Program-made: the position numbers and the translations under genes
Notes under the pieces: model-generated
Database searches by the model: none
What the model saw: only the letters and a program-made list of their open reading frames with translations
What the model was told of the DNA's origin: nothing
Shown here: positions 34,523 through 47,736 of the stretch, in pieces
Position numbering within the stretch: the first letter of the stretch is position 1
Layout of the letters: every line of letters starts with the position of its first letter
Assembly: GCF_932276165.1 (NCBI RefSeq)
Contig: NC_063999.1
Coordinates: forward strand, 3,970,501 to 4,034,500
Direction of reading: 5' to 3'
DNA length: 64,000 bases
Source: Plutella xylostella
Lineage: Eukaryota > Arthropoda > Insecta > Lepidoptera > Plutellidae

Positions 34523-34893
34523 GTAGTTATTTTTTTTTCCGTTGTCTTATTATCGAAGCTCAGACAAGAATTAATATATATCCTATAAAATCTGATAATT
34601 ATATTTATGTAGGTATATGTAGTTTATTATATGATATATATGATTGTTATGGGTATATAAGTATAATTTCACGTAAGTATATTGTTTAGTTTGTAGGTAT
34701 TTATAGTTAATTAATAAATTCTTTAGTACACTTGACCCTATCTGAACATAAATATTCTTCCACCTAAAGGTTGTCTTGAAAAAATCGCTTTTAGTGATAA
34801 GACCGCCTTTTTTGTACCTATGTGTTTATATTTAAGCTTTGTATAATCTATTCTTGTGTACAAATAAAGAATATTCTATTCTATTCTATTCTA
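33985..34893 (+). mobile_element. 5'-truncated LINE with ATTCT tail
   Basis: The C-terminal coding piece is followed by about 350 bp of 3' UTR, an AATAAAGAA signal and a (ATTCT)n tail (about 34866-34892), typical of non-LTR elements that end in short tandem repeats. No target duplication could be fixed. Confidence 0.7.
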
Positions 34894-37779
34894 CTTTGGC
34901 AAAAAATAATGAACGAGAGCTTTCGTGCAATCGATACTTTTAATACAACAAGTCCTGGTTAGCAAACTAGCGCTCCGAGACTTTGTTTTTCGTTAACTAG
35001 AGTGACCCTCTGTCATTTTTATAGCCTGTGGGGCTTCTAAATTCTGCCCTTTTCGCGATGAGCAGATGCTTTATAGCGTATGGGGTGATGTGTATGACTG
35101 TATATTAATGTGGGTTTAACTATTTATTGACTCAGGTGTGGGGCTTGTTAAGTGGGATCTGAAAGTAAACTGATACTGTACGGTGTATACCAACTGTGCT
35201 TATGTTCCTTGGTGTACAGTATAATTATAATGGTGTAGTAGATTAATAGTCGTGCCCTATCATTTGAGGTTTTAGTATAATACCTAACATTTTATAATGA
35301 ATATAATACCTTTATATATTTTATATTAAACAAATTGTTTTTAGAATAAAAATCCAGTAACTTACCATCTTTTCTCTTATGTTTCAGGTAAGACGATTTT
35401 ACTTGGCATACATTCAGCATCGTTTATTCAGTTTCGGAATAAGATTCTTGTAAGTATAGAACAAACTATAGCTCATATATCTCAGATTTACAACCTGATT
35501 TATAATCTGAAGGCCCAGAAAGAGCAAGATCGATCGATCGATCGATCGCTATCACGTTTTTTTACACACTGGTTTTTTACAGAAGTGCAATGTCCGCTAG
35601 GTGGCAACTCGCGACATAGAAATTTTCATTTACTTTTCACTGTTCGAACAGTAAGAAAAACGTCCACTCGACCCTCTGACCAACACGTAAGTAATTTGTT
35701 ACCATGCTGGTATTCTGACGGCGGTCATCCCTAGGGAAGCAAAGCCTCCAAGAGGTCACCTTTTTCTGTCCAAGTTATTCTTTATTCAATACCAAAGTAC
35801 CACCCAATAAGACAAGGTTTACTATACAGGGAGAAATTTTATCGGTAACATTTTTACGTTTTCTACGACTTTCCAAAGTCCATTTTTATCGCAAATTTAT
35901 GAAAACAGTAGAAAGTTCAAAATGACCTTCTGAGCTCCACTCCCGTTCGCCATAATTACATTCTTTATTATTATTTTTTAGAACCCTAAACACCGCATGA
36001 CTTATCCCAAAAATATGAATGGTGAAAGTTCAGTGGTACGCTCGTAGGTATCTTCAAAAGTGTCGGTGCCATTCGGTGCATGGTCCACGATGTAGGTGCT
36101 GAATATAAAGCAGGTAAATTACCCCGCGCCTAGACACGACTCGTGAGGGATGGGCTCGCATCACGGAACTATTTTATCACTGATAATACTGATAAACTAA
36201 ACACCCGCGATAGGAAATTTTATCGAAATTCTGATGTTATTATTGTGAATAAAGTGGAAGCTTATTATAGAGAGAGAGAGATTGTTTTTGGTTAAAGGTG
36301 GCTTAAAATGGCTATAATAAGTAGGTATTTTGTTATATTCATCGTAATATTTAAGGTATAAATTGGCGGCAGACGATATGTCGTGGCAGCAACTGACGTG
36401 TCGTTGAGCGTCACTAGCTACCGAATAAATTAAAAGAATTCCATAATAAGAAGTATGTAGTGACGTTGCGACTCGTCGCGTCGTCGCCTGTTACAACCTC
36501 ATGTCGTCTACTGCCACATTACACCTTTATAAATTACAAGTGTAGGGGAAAAGCGTCCCTAAGTTAGGTAAGTATGCGTCATAAGTGTTAAATTTAAATG
36601 GAAACTGGCAGAGTGAAATAGCAACTGAAAAAATATTATGTTCCGAATGTGCAGCCTTTACAAAGTTTAGTGAATGGCCATCAAGTTGTATTCAAATGTA
36701 CTCAAATGACAGCTATTTATTATTACTCAGCTAAATTGCTTATTCAGCGTAAGCACAGAAGCTTAACGAATTGCAAATGAGATGATTACACAGGGTTTTT
36801 AAAGGAGTGAGTCATTTGGAAAAGGAAGTTTGAAATGTGTGCCCAGCCGTAAAATAATTTTATTTTATTTTTTGTTTTGGCCAAATATTACAATTTTATC
36901 CACAACATGCTTCGTCATAAATTTAGGTTTATAAAATTAAATATTTTTTTTATTTTAGTTTTCAAATTTGAAATATTTTGAAAAAATATAGTTTGTATAT
37001 ATGTTTGAAGCTTATAAAAACCTGGATTTTGAACGCAATACCCGAAGCTCAAAACTTGAATAGATTATAGTTATGTTACTACTTCCACATGACGTACTTG
37101 TTTATGATATACCGGTACATATCAGGAAACACGTAACATTATTTGTATCACATCTGAGCGAGATACATCTGAACACTCAGCTGGTGCATTGTGTATGTAG
37201 TACATATCGACCTCGCTGAATGTACGACACAAGTGGAAGATAAAGTGAATCCAATTCATTTTTCAGGAGCAGGCACGGACGCCTCTTATACAACCATTAT
37301 TCTTATTTATCTCGATGGCAAGCGAGGGATGGTGATTTAACGTAGACGTTTTTAGACTTTTTTTACACTCATATTGTTTTTAAGTTATGATGATGTTAAG
37401 GGCTGAATAAGGCACAAGTTACAAGTTATTTTTATAGTTATTTGTACAGAATGGAAAAAAACATGTTTCAAATACCTATATACCTAACTATTTTGGACAA
37501 ATTTTAAATTTAAAGTAAAACTGTCCTCTTTTTCGGTCCAAAAAATAAACGATAGACATTTCCAACTTTTCCAAGCGTGAAGAAAACTTTTTTTAACAGC
37601 GGTGCTATTTCATAATTAACGGAAACCACGGTAGCAATGGAATTATGAATAGGATACTGCAGTAATCCACTTTGGAAGATCACTTGCATAACATCTGCAG
37701 ACCGTGCAGCTTCTAAAGCCATATAGATTTTAATTTCATAGATTTAAGTGGCTGGTTATGATTGGATGCGCAAAGCTAA
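34894..37779. other. intron sequence; GATC tandem repeat
   Basis: A (GATC)5 run lies at 35528-35548. An inverted motif pair typical of old MITEs may lie around 35820-35940, without clear ends. No gene seen. Confidence 0.45.
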
Positions 37780-37862
37780 AGATCGCATCCAGTGGCGTAC
37801 TTTGGGAGAGGCCTACGTCCAGCAGTGGACTGCTATAGGCTCTACTATGATGATGATGATGA
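37780..37862 (+). repeat. LINE 3' end fragment with ATG/GAT repeats
   Basis: GGCCTACGTCCAGCAGTGGA then GCTATAGGCT and a (GATGAT)n tail is a common 3' terminus of a lepidopteran non-LTR family. Other pieces are at 44230-44390, 46600-46765 and 60025-60095. Confidence 0.6.
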
Positions 37863-38752
37863 GATGTAAATGCGAATTATGCATAACAACACATCTTCGA
37901 GCGCAGCGGCATATTCAAGTAGCGTAACAATTAAAATCTCATTAACAATACCTAAGTTGACTAAAATTATTAAGTACGCTCACCTATTTTAAAACTTAAG
38001 ATATTATATGCCGGCTTCACAACTGAGACCGTCAAGTTTTGCAACTATGTAAGTAATCTAGCACAATCTAGTTACTTCGATTTGTTTCTGACACTTTCAC
38101 ATAGCACTTTACATTTTAGAATCTTAATTTACCTTTCGTCTTTAAATCTAAGTAGGTACTTCGTGAAGTCCTTTAGAACTCAGTTTAAACATAATAATAT
38201 ACTAGTCACAATTTTTTATTCGTTTAACATTTAAGAAGTCCCCTGTCACGATCCTTATACTACTGCACATAGGATTCACAATCGCTTGTCACACGGGTCT
38301 TCATAAATGGAACAAGGTATAGTCATCATCATACAATTACTTGGTTTTTTCAAGAAGCTCTCGATACAGTGTTGTGGAGGCACGTTCAGGTGACTTCAGA
38401 GGGCCACTCGGCCTTCGTATGTATTGGAGGGCCCTTCAGTATCGCCGCCGGCTAAATTTTCCACCGAAGCTTTGCTTTACCTTACTGTGCAGTTTTTGAA
38501 TGTTTCAGCGTCTTGGGTGAAGGTTAAATTTTTAAGCTACCGCCAACCTTTTTGAGACCAATTGAATTTTGTCGGTTTATTTCTGTTGGCAATTTTTTCA
38601 GTTACTTTTGTGATTAACTTATTAGCAATTTTTTAATCATGTGCATGTAAAATCGAAGAAAAATGATTTTTTTATTGATGATGAGTGTGCAATGTTTGTT
38701 TTTGTTATACAGGTAGAATTCTAGATCTTCAGAATTGTAGAACTTTCCCTCA
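37863..38752. other. intron sequence; nothing recognised
   Basis: AT-rich, with no supported gene. Confidence 0.5.
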
Positions 38753-38815
38753 ACATGCAAACATCTTAAAAAGAAAAATAACTAGTCACTAGTTCTTTTT
38801 AAGATGTTTGCATGT
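38753..38815. repeat. perfect 23-bp inverted repeat with 17-nt loop
   Basis: ACATGCAAACATCTTAAAAA continues for 3 more bases and is exactly complementary to 38793-38815. The loop is AAATAACTAGTCACTAG, and its core is repeated again at about 38863-38880. It is followed by CGACGAATTGAGAACCTCCT and TTTGAAGTCGGTT, a widespread lepidopteran repeat (also at 44899-44938 in the other orientation). Confidence 0.8.
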
Positions 38816-39054
38816 TTCCCGACGAATTGAGAACCTCCTCCTTTTTTTGAAGTCGGTTAAAAATAACTAGTCACTAGTTTTTTTATAAAAGTAAAAGTAT
38901 GAGGTTTCTTCCAAGGGAATACGGGCAGTCTTAATGGTATATAATACATATAGAAAGCTGGCATTCCAGATTAACAAAAAACTAACTGTTTCCGCGAGGT
39001 ATGGTTCGCCGTAACACATAATACATGCTTGAATTACCTATATACAGGGTGTTG

Positions 39055-39210
39055 CACTAATCTAGAAACTTTGTTGGTCACGTGACTTTTTACGATGGAA
39101 AATAACTTTTTTTTTCGCGAATTTTGAAATTCTGATTTTATTTTAGGACTTAGATATAACACGTTGCACATGTAGATTTCGGCTTAGTATACCCTTTTTG
39201 CAACACCCTG
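39055..39210. mobile_element. mariner-type MITE (CAGGGTGTTGCA ends), internally deleted
   Basis: CAGGGTGTTGCA and TGCAACACCCTG are the ends, flanked by TA at 39053-39054 and 39211-39212. Internal TTGTTGGTCACGTGACTTTT and GCACATGTAGATTTCGGCTT match the longer copy at 59584-59847. Confidence 0.8.
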
Positions 39211-39489
39211 TATATACGCTGAATTTAAAATGCCAATTTTTTATGTTAAGAAGCATCTTGTGCTCCACCTGGCCTGAGATCGGGCCGAGATTTATTGAGC
39301 GGCGCCGGGTACAAGTTGGAATAAATTTTAAAAATCCACGACTGTGAGTACACGGCCCGCCTCGTTCAAATACAAAGTTTTTCCGAATGGATGGGTCTCG
39401 TTTTAAAATTCTACTGCTTGTGCTGTTCCGGAAGAGTAGACTATTTGACTACTCGTAGATTGTTGTTATAGTTATGTACACATTGTACA

Positions 39490-39603
39490 ATGTACAGGTC
39501 ATACACTAAGCTAGACGGGGGTTAATTTCCAAAAGTTGTACAACAAAAGTTGTCCCAGAATGACTCCCTGAGTCATGCCCTTCTTCTTTTTGCAACACCC
39601 TGT
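39490..39603. mobile_element. mariner-type MITE fragment, subfamily 2
   Basis: The right end CTTTTTGCAACACCCTG is clear. The internal TGTCCCAGAATGACTCCCTG relates to the copy at 28400-28640. The left end is diverged. Confidence 0.5.
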
Positions 39604-39720
39604 TTATCGAGTTACAAATTTATTTAAAACGGTACGGGGTCCAAGCTATCCTTGCTAGCATAAGTAAAATAAAAATTGGTTGGATTGCTTACGAGTCATC
39701 TGTTAATATCCCTTCAAGCA

Positions 39721-40143
39721 TTAGGATGCTTTTCCACCAGAGATGTGCTATGCTACGATGCTATGGATGCGTTTGATATCCACCAATCATATTATTGGTG
39801 CACATAGCTTAGCACTGGTGGAAACGGATTCAACTAAGATATGTTTTTTGTATGGAATGATGCGTGCTATGGATGTGTGCTATAGATGCGTGCTATGGAT
39901 ATGTGCTATGGACCATCGCGAGTGGTGTAGCTATGTATGTGCAGAGCAGACCTACAGTATGCCCGCGATTTTCACTGAAAGTAGACATGCCAGCTACTTT
40001 GCGGCGGCGCATCTTCGTAGCGCATCTTCCTCGCACAGCTACCTAGCGTAGTATTGGTGGAAACGGTCACATATTTTCGTAGCGTAGATATCACATCTTC
40101 GCAGCATAGCTGCATAGCACATCTCTGGTGGAAAAGCACCCTA
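39721..40143. mobile_element. TIR element (GCTTTTCCACCAGAGATG ends), about 420 bp
   Basis: TTAGGATGCTTTTCCACCAG extends to AGATGTGCTATGC and is mirrored by GCATAGCACATCTCTGGTGG AAAAGCACCCTAA at the right. The inner part has inverted CACTGGTGGAAACGG / TATTGGTGGAAACGG blocks and degenerate tandem copies of GATGTGTGCTATG (about 39860-39912). No ORF of known type; superfamily not fixed. Confidence 0.75.
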
Positions 40144-40203
40144 ATAGTAGTGAAATATGCATGATGTAAATACTTACTATGACAGACCGCGCAATCATAT
40201 CAC

Positions 40204-40345
40204 CCTTATTTATTTATTTATTTATACTTTTATTGCATAATTAACAAAAGTACATGTGCAATCAGGTGGACTTAATGCTAAGAGCATTCTCTACCAGTCA
40301 ACCTGCAGGAGGTTCAGGAGCAGAAAGAAAGTAGGGAAGTGCAAA
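40204..40345 (-). repeat. LINE 3' end fragment, minus orientation (second copy)
   Basis: (TTTA)n followed by TACTTTTATTGCATAATTAAC and AGGTGGACTTAATGCTAAGA matches 31905-32010. Reversed, it is a polyadenylation signal and tail of a non-LTR element. Confidence 0.6.
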
Positions 40346-43300
40346 AAAAATAACAAATTCATAATTACTTAATAAGAATTGTTAACCTTGCATAACATGC
40401 AAGAATTACAAAAAAATAACTGAGTATCACAAAAAAAACCCTTCATGCCAACAGATCCCAATATTTATTAATTAAATTCATTTATTTCAGATAACTTGAT
40501 CCATATTCAGTACATGTCATAAAATTCAATAAAAACAATAGGTACATTAACAACGAGCACAAGAATTAACATACAATTTATCATAAATCAAATCAATACA
40601 TAAATTCAGGATTAAATACAATAATAAAAATAATAATAATGTCAGATTATAAATTTAATTACATGCGTTATAATAATAATAATAAAATAAAATAATCAAT
40701 ACTTCCTTAGCGGCATCGTTACAGCGACATGTCTGTCACAGCAGTGCCGGAGAAATGGACAGTCCACTCTGCAGTGCAATTTAATGCAGTGGCAATACCT
40801 TCTGGAATCACATCCGCTACATTGTCTGAATTCGAACATATTTGAATAGCACTCAACTGAAGCCAAAGAGACGAAACAAAGAACTGAAAAATAACATACT
40901 CTATTCTTTTACCAGTGTAGTTTGAATGAAAAGCTAAAGTTTCTGAATAAATGTATTTTCAAACCAATATACACTGTATTTTATCTTTTAGATATTCTGT
41001 TTACTGAGTAAAAAGTTGGCATCAAACTAGTTTGCCAAATAGATTTTCATGTACTTTTTTGTGTGAGTGTTTATCAGGTTAAGAAAACGTCGGATTTCTA
41101 AGAAAATCAACCTTGTGTATACCTTAAATTTCAAAATTCGTTTACTTAGCGTCGGATTTTGGCTAGAGTTTCAGGTTCAAAATAGGCGAAACGTTAATCC
41201 CCTAAACCGTAGCTAATCAAATTAGCATAGACAAACACATCACGCCGTGTACATAGCGCCAAGATATTGTTCATTATGAAGCTATGCATAATAATGTCTT
41301 CTACAATATATCACACTTATTATTTTGTGTTTTAGCGAACTAATTTTTCTGTGTGTAATACGATAGGTACCTGTTTTGGAGCTGCCAAAAGAGAACTTTA
41401 ACAAAGTTAAACTTTAACAAAAAATATCGTATAAATATCAACAATGGGAAACCACAGACACAAAAATACAAAATATTTTTGCAATATGAAAAATACGAAA
41501 ATCGAAAAATGTTTACCGACCAGCCAACATTGAATTGAATATAAAATAACAAGGATGGAATAACAGCAACAGCAACGTGTAGAGTTGTAGACTGTAGCCA
41601 TTAGGTACCTACAGCACACTTAGCGCTGACTTAAATACTAAACTAAGTTTAAAACTAATATAAGATTTTGTTTGTGTTTTTTAATATAAGATTGTGTTTT
41701 CATTACTAAAAATATTTTCTGTAGCTTGTATGTCATAGAGAAAAAAAGAAATTTTCTTCCTCATTAATCCCTAACTTGAATGTCAAGGATGTATTCGTTG
41801 ACATTTGCACGGGACAGGCTAATATTACGAACAGAATATTCAAATACATACATAACAAGAATAGTCCCCTTCATAGTCCGCTCTCGGCAAACTAGAAAAC
41901 CCTACAAAATTGCCTTTGGAATAAAGTCCGTAAAGATTGCAAATGGAAATGAATATTACATCAAGCTCCGGGTTTGATTATGCACAAAGGTCACAAACTG
42001 ACGTTTTTAGAATAAACAATAGCGTCCGACTCCTTTGCGAAAAAAAATATACGTACCTACCTAAAAAATAAAGGACTCTAGATTTGAAGTAAAGAAAATT
42101 TATTTCAGATAAGAAACCTTTGCTTCGTTTCCTCAGTAACAATATAATGTACCTTACTTAGTATGTACCAGTTATAAATAAATATCTCAAATGGTGTCAT
42201 CCAAAACAAATGTATACACGTTTGTCGATAGCTCCACGATGACGCTTCGAAGATAATCCTGTTCTCGCTACACTGACACATCAGAACACAGTCTAATCCG
42301 GACATGACCACGGAATCACAAGTCAATTATACCGAGCGACCCCACAAAGTCACAAAGCTTCCAAAATGCAAATACTCACAGCATTGACGTCCCGGCGATA
42401 GGTAAACTCACTGGCACTGGGGTCACTCACACTCTAGCTGTAGGAAACAAAATTTTCGGAACCCTGCTGCGCTATCCACGACTCTATCTCGTTTTAAAAA
42501 TATAGCATGTTTAAGGTAAGAGTCCACTTTGCAACAGACACATCGCTAACAATATTCTTTGTAAGAAATACACACACTTGCGTCCATCGGCATTGCCAAC
42601 GCTGCCAGCTGTTTCTTCATACATGACTGTATGAAAATTAGTTTGGTAACGATAGGAGGACGTTTACCTATTCGACTTTTTTTCAGCAACCTAGTGTAAC
42701 CCTCCGACAGTGGGGTCCCCCGGCGCAAGTATAGTGTTGGATTGGACAGGCGAGTGACGTGCTCGAGTATGCATATTCGATTTACTGAACCGATTTCGAG
42801 GCCAATTTCTTAGTAATACGGGCCATGTGGATTTCAGACTGCGTTCTATGACGGTTGATGGGCTGTTGGCGTTGTTTGAAAGCTTTTAAGGCTGACAATG
42901 CGCAGCACACTTGGCTCTTGTCAGATAATGAGAGATTATTTCAGTGGGTTGGTAGTAAAATAATTTTACTATAATTATCTGATATTGTAGTAAATATTCT
43001 GAAATAAAATAACCAATGATACTTATATTATTTCGAATTAAAGTTGTAAGAAACAGTCAAAAGCGAACGGATTACCAAAAATGAAATTGAATTAGATTTT
43101 CAAGTCAGTTACGATTGTCACAATCATATTATGCAAAATTAAAGTGTTTGTAGGTAACTATAGTATTATTCACCAGTTTTCTAACTTCTATCATCTTCTA
43201 TTTAGAGCAATACTGTAAGTCTACTATGTAGAACTAACACTGTACCAAAGCAATATTTGAAGATACTTGCGGAAATATGGCGCTAGGTTATAAAATAATA

Positions 43301-43421
43301 TTCACGGGAACTGCTACCATCTGTCAAGACTACTTCCCTTTATTATTTTATTTTCTCTTTCAAGTTTTCCTGAAAGCTAGAAGCGAAGTGTACTTTACTA
43401 GTCATTTTAAACCATTAATCC
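40346..43421. other. intron sequence; no gene supported
   Basis: AT-rich, AATAAT-rich at 40560-40700. The ORFs at 41340-42728 are short, without domains. Confidence 0.45.
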
Positions 43422-43624
43422 TAACTAATATTATAAATGCGAAAGTAACTGTGTCTGTCTGTCTGTTACTCTTTCACGCCAAAACTACTGAACGGATTTG
43501 AATGAAATTTGGTATAATACATACCTGGTCTAGGCCCTGGGAAAGAACATAGGCTACTTTTTATCCCGGAATTCCCACGGGAAAACTTTTTAAGGCGAAG
43601 TGAAGCGCGCGTGTACAGCTAGTA
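43422..43624 (+). mobile_element. Lep1-like mini-Helitron, copy 2
   Basis: It has the same layout as 22139-22350: CCTAACTAATATTATAAATG, GTCTGTCTGTC, CCCGGAATTCCCACGGG, and 3' end ACAGCTAGT. Confidence 0.8.
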
Positions 43625-44229
43625 TAAAAATAAATTACCGTTCGTTTGTCTTGCGTCTTGCTAAATTACCTTTTTTTTGTAATGTAAATAAATAATAATT
43701 TATTATGTTAGCTCGCGGGTAATACAAGTTTTGAATATTCATGTTATTCTTATTTTGAAATCATATCAATATTCTGAAATACCCTTATGCATGATAAAAG
43801 TGATGAATCTGATGATATGAAATGACCTATTTTACACATGCCTTTGATATAATTATTAATAGGTACTTTCAACTTATCCGCATTATTTATATTTTCATAT
43901 AAAAGAGTTCAACGATGAAAGTTCTGCAATTGTCAAATAGCTAAATTATTTCATCATAATTATCTACCTAAGATAATTATGATGAAATAATTTAGCTATC
44001 TATAGATATAATATTCACCCACATAGTAAAAAGCTAATAACTTAGGTATTATGATTACGTATTAAGAAGAACCGATGACCAGTGGAGTAAAGAAAGAAAG
44101 ACACAATCATTTATTTGACACACTGAGACAGAATAATAAGACAGAAAAATAAACTACAACAAAATAAAGAGAATACTTAGTACATATACAGAATAAACAA
44201 AGGTTGCTGTCCAGAGTGTCAAAACGGCA
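43625..44229. other. intron sequence containing a perfect long palindrome
   Basis: Apart from the hairpin at 43937-43999, nothing recognised. Confidence 0.5.
43937..43999. repeat. perfect 28-bp inverted repeat with 7-nt loop
   Basis: 43937-43964 (ATAGCTAAATTATTTCATCA...) is exactly complementary to 43972-43999. The loop is TACCTAA. I find no mismatch in the arms and no MITE-like target duplication. Confidence 0.9.
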
Positions 44230-44390
44230 CCAGCTCAGCATATGCTGTGGAAAGTGAGGCCACAGCCCGTTGTAGTTGCTGGATGAGGAAGACCGAGAAC
44301 AGAGTTTTGTGGGCCTCCTTGGGTGATGCCTATGACCAGCAGCAGATGATTAGACTAAAGAACATGCTGATGATGATGATGAATCATCCT
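44230..44390 (+). repeat. LINE 3' end fragment
   Basis: A short readable stretch (WMRKTENRVLWAS-like) is followed by GATGCCTATGACCAGCAGCA and a (GATGAT)n tail, resembling the 3' end of the family at 37780-37862. Confidence 0.5.
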
Positions 44391-46599
44391 ATTCTATTAT
44401 ATGTGGGGGTGTAAGTACAGCACCTGGCTCTCTAGAATGAAACCTTTGTGCATATCCGAAACTGCCTTCCTAATCTTGGACCATTTCCCACCACGCTAGT
44501 CCACTGCGGGTTGGTGGGTTCTATCTAGATGTGAAACCACCGTTTCACAAAGCTTTACTTCCTTTTTTGTAATTAATAGTCTTACTTTAGGATACAAAGC
44601 TTTTAAACACAACAGTCTCTACACCAAGTGAATTTCTAATTGCGTAATGAGGCTGCAATGAAACACAAAGCTTTGAGCATTACCTTTGTTTCCTTTACCT
44701 AAAGAGCCATTGTGTTATTTACCTTTATATTAGACACAGTCTTGGTCAATGAAGAGCGGTCTAATAGAGCCGATTCTGAAAGCTCGGCTAGCAATATATA
44801 TGTCAATGGAAAGCTCTAATTTTAATTTAGCCAAATTAAATATACTATATTTCTTTAATCATAAAGTTAAATTGAGAACTTTAAAAATTATATTTTTAAC
44901 CGACTTCAAAAAAAGGAGGAGGTTCTCAATTCGTCATGATCTTTTTTTTTACTGCTAAAATATTATTTTGATTGCAAGCCTAGTTTTTACCAGTATTTTG
45001 TTTTTGTTCTGAAAATGTCTGAATCGATATACATTCGCAATAGCCTAGATAAACAGACTGCTTTTAAATTAACAATCACAAAGATAAACTCAGGTATTCT
45101 CTTTGAATGAGCACAGAACAAACCGCACTACAAATGCTCTCAAAGTAATCCGTTGAACAAATAAACATCTTGCGATGCAACAATGGCCGCCCACTTGTGC
45201 ATATTCATATTGCATCCCGGACAAAGCATCTAGCACAATGCACGCGCTTTTACAAAGAACAACACATGGCATTCCGATTTCAACCGTTGGGCAAACACTC
45301 GTGGCTCTTGAACGAGCCACTGACAGTCTCGGTCGTTGACCGATTGCACCGGGATGAAATGACAAAATATTGTAAACACAAGTGTTTTCTTAGATTTTAT
45401 TTTTAGAATATTGTTTTTTTATGTATGATAATAAACCTTTTCTATTCTATTATATTCTATTCAAAAAATTACTGAATAACTGTTGGTCTGAGCTGTACCA
45501 AAAAAAAAGTTTAAACAGCCTTTAATGAGTGTTTATAAACAACGATTTGTCTGCGCACATATCTTATAAAATATTTGACTGTGAAAACTTTGTCAGTTTT
45601 AATTTAAAGATTATCGGTGTGAGACTTGCAATCATTAGCACTTTAGCACTTAATACACTTACGTACAAAGAAACAGTTCCACTTACAAAATTGCATAAAA
45701 TTTAAAAATTGGTGTTTGGTGATAGTCTGGTGCGCTTTTAAATGTACTAGTTAAAAATTGCAGAAATCGTCATTAAGCTAATCTTTTCCACTTGCAAGTA
45801 ATTTGGTGCTTTTCTTACTGGAACTTTTACATTGCCTGTGAGTGTACATCTTTTCTTACAATAATATGTAAGGTTGATAATAAAAGTAAAGCTCAAATTA
45901 AGAGCAAACAAAATAGATATTTAAAAAAATATACATTTAGTCGAATTTAGAACCTCCTGCTTTTTTCGAAGTCGCTTTAACTAAAATTAAATAGTAGACT
46001 TTAAATAAAATGAAGTACTTTAAATACAGCAGATAACATAGGCCTGCGTAATAGCGAGAGCGACTCACCTTTGAAAAACAGTAATTGGCCAAATAGCGAA
46101 TGTAAAATTGCAATGCACTTTGGTCCAATGTTCTGTAGGAAATTGGCTGATTTGGTCATGAAATTTTAATGCTATTCCAGCAAACACAAAGGCTATTTTT
46201 AAACAATTTTGTATGTTACCTTTGTTCGGAACATGTGGGCTGATGTGATTAATAAAAGCGTATCAATGCACCATTTTTTACTCCGAGCACCTCAAAGAGG
46301 TGTTCAATCAACCATGCATATTGCATAGTAAAGTATTATGCTCTAAAACAACGAACGTTTAGGAACGAGTTTTGTGACATCACGTGAGTTAGTTCACTGG
46401 TTCATTCGGACAATGGCTACTAACTACCGCCAACCACATGGCAATGCACTAAACTGAGGTCAAGTTAGTTTTAAACCCGTTTTAATCTATCTTTATCTAT
46501 AAAATACAAAAGTTCAAGGACAATTATTTTAAAATATAGCGTGATACTTTATTTACTACATGAGGGCGACCTGTTATTTTACTGAATGTTATTGGCAAA
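44391..46599. other. intron sequence with small repeat fragments
   Basis: 44470-44560 holds a CCACCACGCTAGTCCACTGC fragment. 44899-44938 (AACCGACTTCAAAAAAAGGA) is the widespread repeat also seen at 38815-38866. About 45780-45846 is a fragment of the CACTCACGGGCAATG MITE family. A TTCTATTCTA-type run at 45440-45460 resembles a LINE tail. No gene supported. Confidence 0.45.
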
Positions 46600-46765
46600 A
46601 TATATTAAGGAAGCGAGGGGTGCCCTCATGGCCGGTGGAAAGACGACCGATCTTAGACAAGCAGTGGCTGTATGTGAAAGTCCGAAGACAAATTGTTGTG
46701 GCGCTCCTTGACATAGGCCTATGTCCAGCAGTGGTCGATTACGGCATGGTAATTATGCTGATGTG
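46600..46765 (+). repeat. LINE 3' end fragment
   Basis: GCCGGTGGAAAGACGACCGA then CTTGACATAGGCCTATGTCC, AGCAGTGG and ATTATGCTGATGTGA is the terminal stretch of a lepidopteran non-LTR family, with the tail nearly lost. Confidence 0.55.
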
Positions 46766-47736
46766 ACATAATACACTGGGCCCTTAATTAAACTATTATC
46801 TGATTCAGTGCAGGTATAGTGATTCAGGTTCAGTGGAAAATCTAGTTAATACTGTCAATTACTGTTAAATTTAAACTGTGGCATCGATCGATATCGATTA
46901 TCGTATGCAAATTAATCAAACCTGTTTATTGTCTAATTAGCGCGATAATCAGTTAAGCTTAGTCACTATCACAATTAGAATCCAATTTAGATTTTCAAAG
47001 CACTATGCTCTATCTATTTAATCCCGATCAAGCCCGCATACACCGAATTTCTATTAGGTTCATAAAATGGATACACATACACATAGATATGACTGTCGCA
47101 TGCTTACGTAGATACGTCATATCTATTCCGGTTGATGATCTATGTGTGTTCCGGATTCCATTTCCGGGTCAGTGATCATGAGTTCGTCGTATAATTACAC
47201 TGTTAAATATACCTGCTGCTGCTACTACTGATATTGTGCTTACTGTATATTGGGATGAACAAGTAAGTTACCAGTTAAAAGTACCATCCATCGTTAACAT
47301 GACAGAATCTCTGCAGGGCAGAGGGGCTGCACTGATTCAGTGACCTTAATACTGCTTCCCAACGCGTAGGGTACGGTACATATGAACATGAACACGACTA
47401 AGGCTATTATAGACTACGTTAATAAAATGTAGGTATAAATACAGTAAAAATAACACATTTTCAATGTTGGTTGTTTCAGACCATAAATCATGCACTGGAA
47501 AATCTTTTTCGCATTTCATAAGTTAATAATGGCTCACAAAATACGCTATCCGTGGTTCGCGATTACGATGCTCATCGCGCGATGGGCCATTTGTTTAATG
47601 TGCCCTCCAAATGGCCCTTGAATATCCCTCCCCGAAGTTTATGCTTCGGAATATATCACTGCGTAAAACCCAATAAGCTGCGGCTGTGGAGTGTCAAAAG
47701 ATTTTCTCTTGATAGCTATCTTACGTTCTTCTGCGT
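46766..47736. other. intron sequence; nothing recognised
   Basis: AT-rich, with a GC-richer patch near 47540-47680; no gene. Confidence 0.45.

Noticed and set aside
35528..35548. GATC tandem as a methylation or origin-like array
   Set aside because: A five-unit microsatellite in an insect intron; no other supporting structure.
39743..40051. 102-codon ORF
   Set aside because: Lies wholly inside a TIR element and reflects its tandem GATGTGTGCTATG-type repeats.
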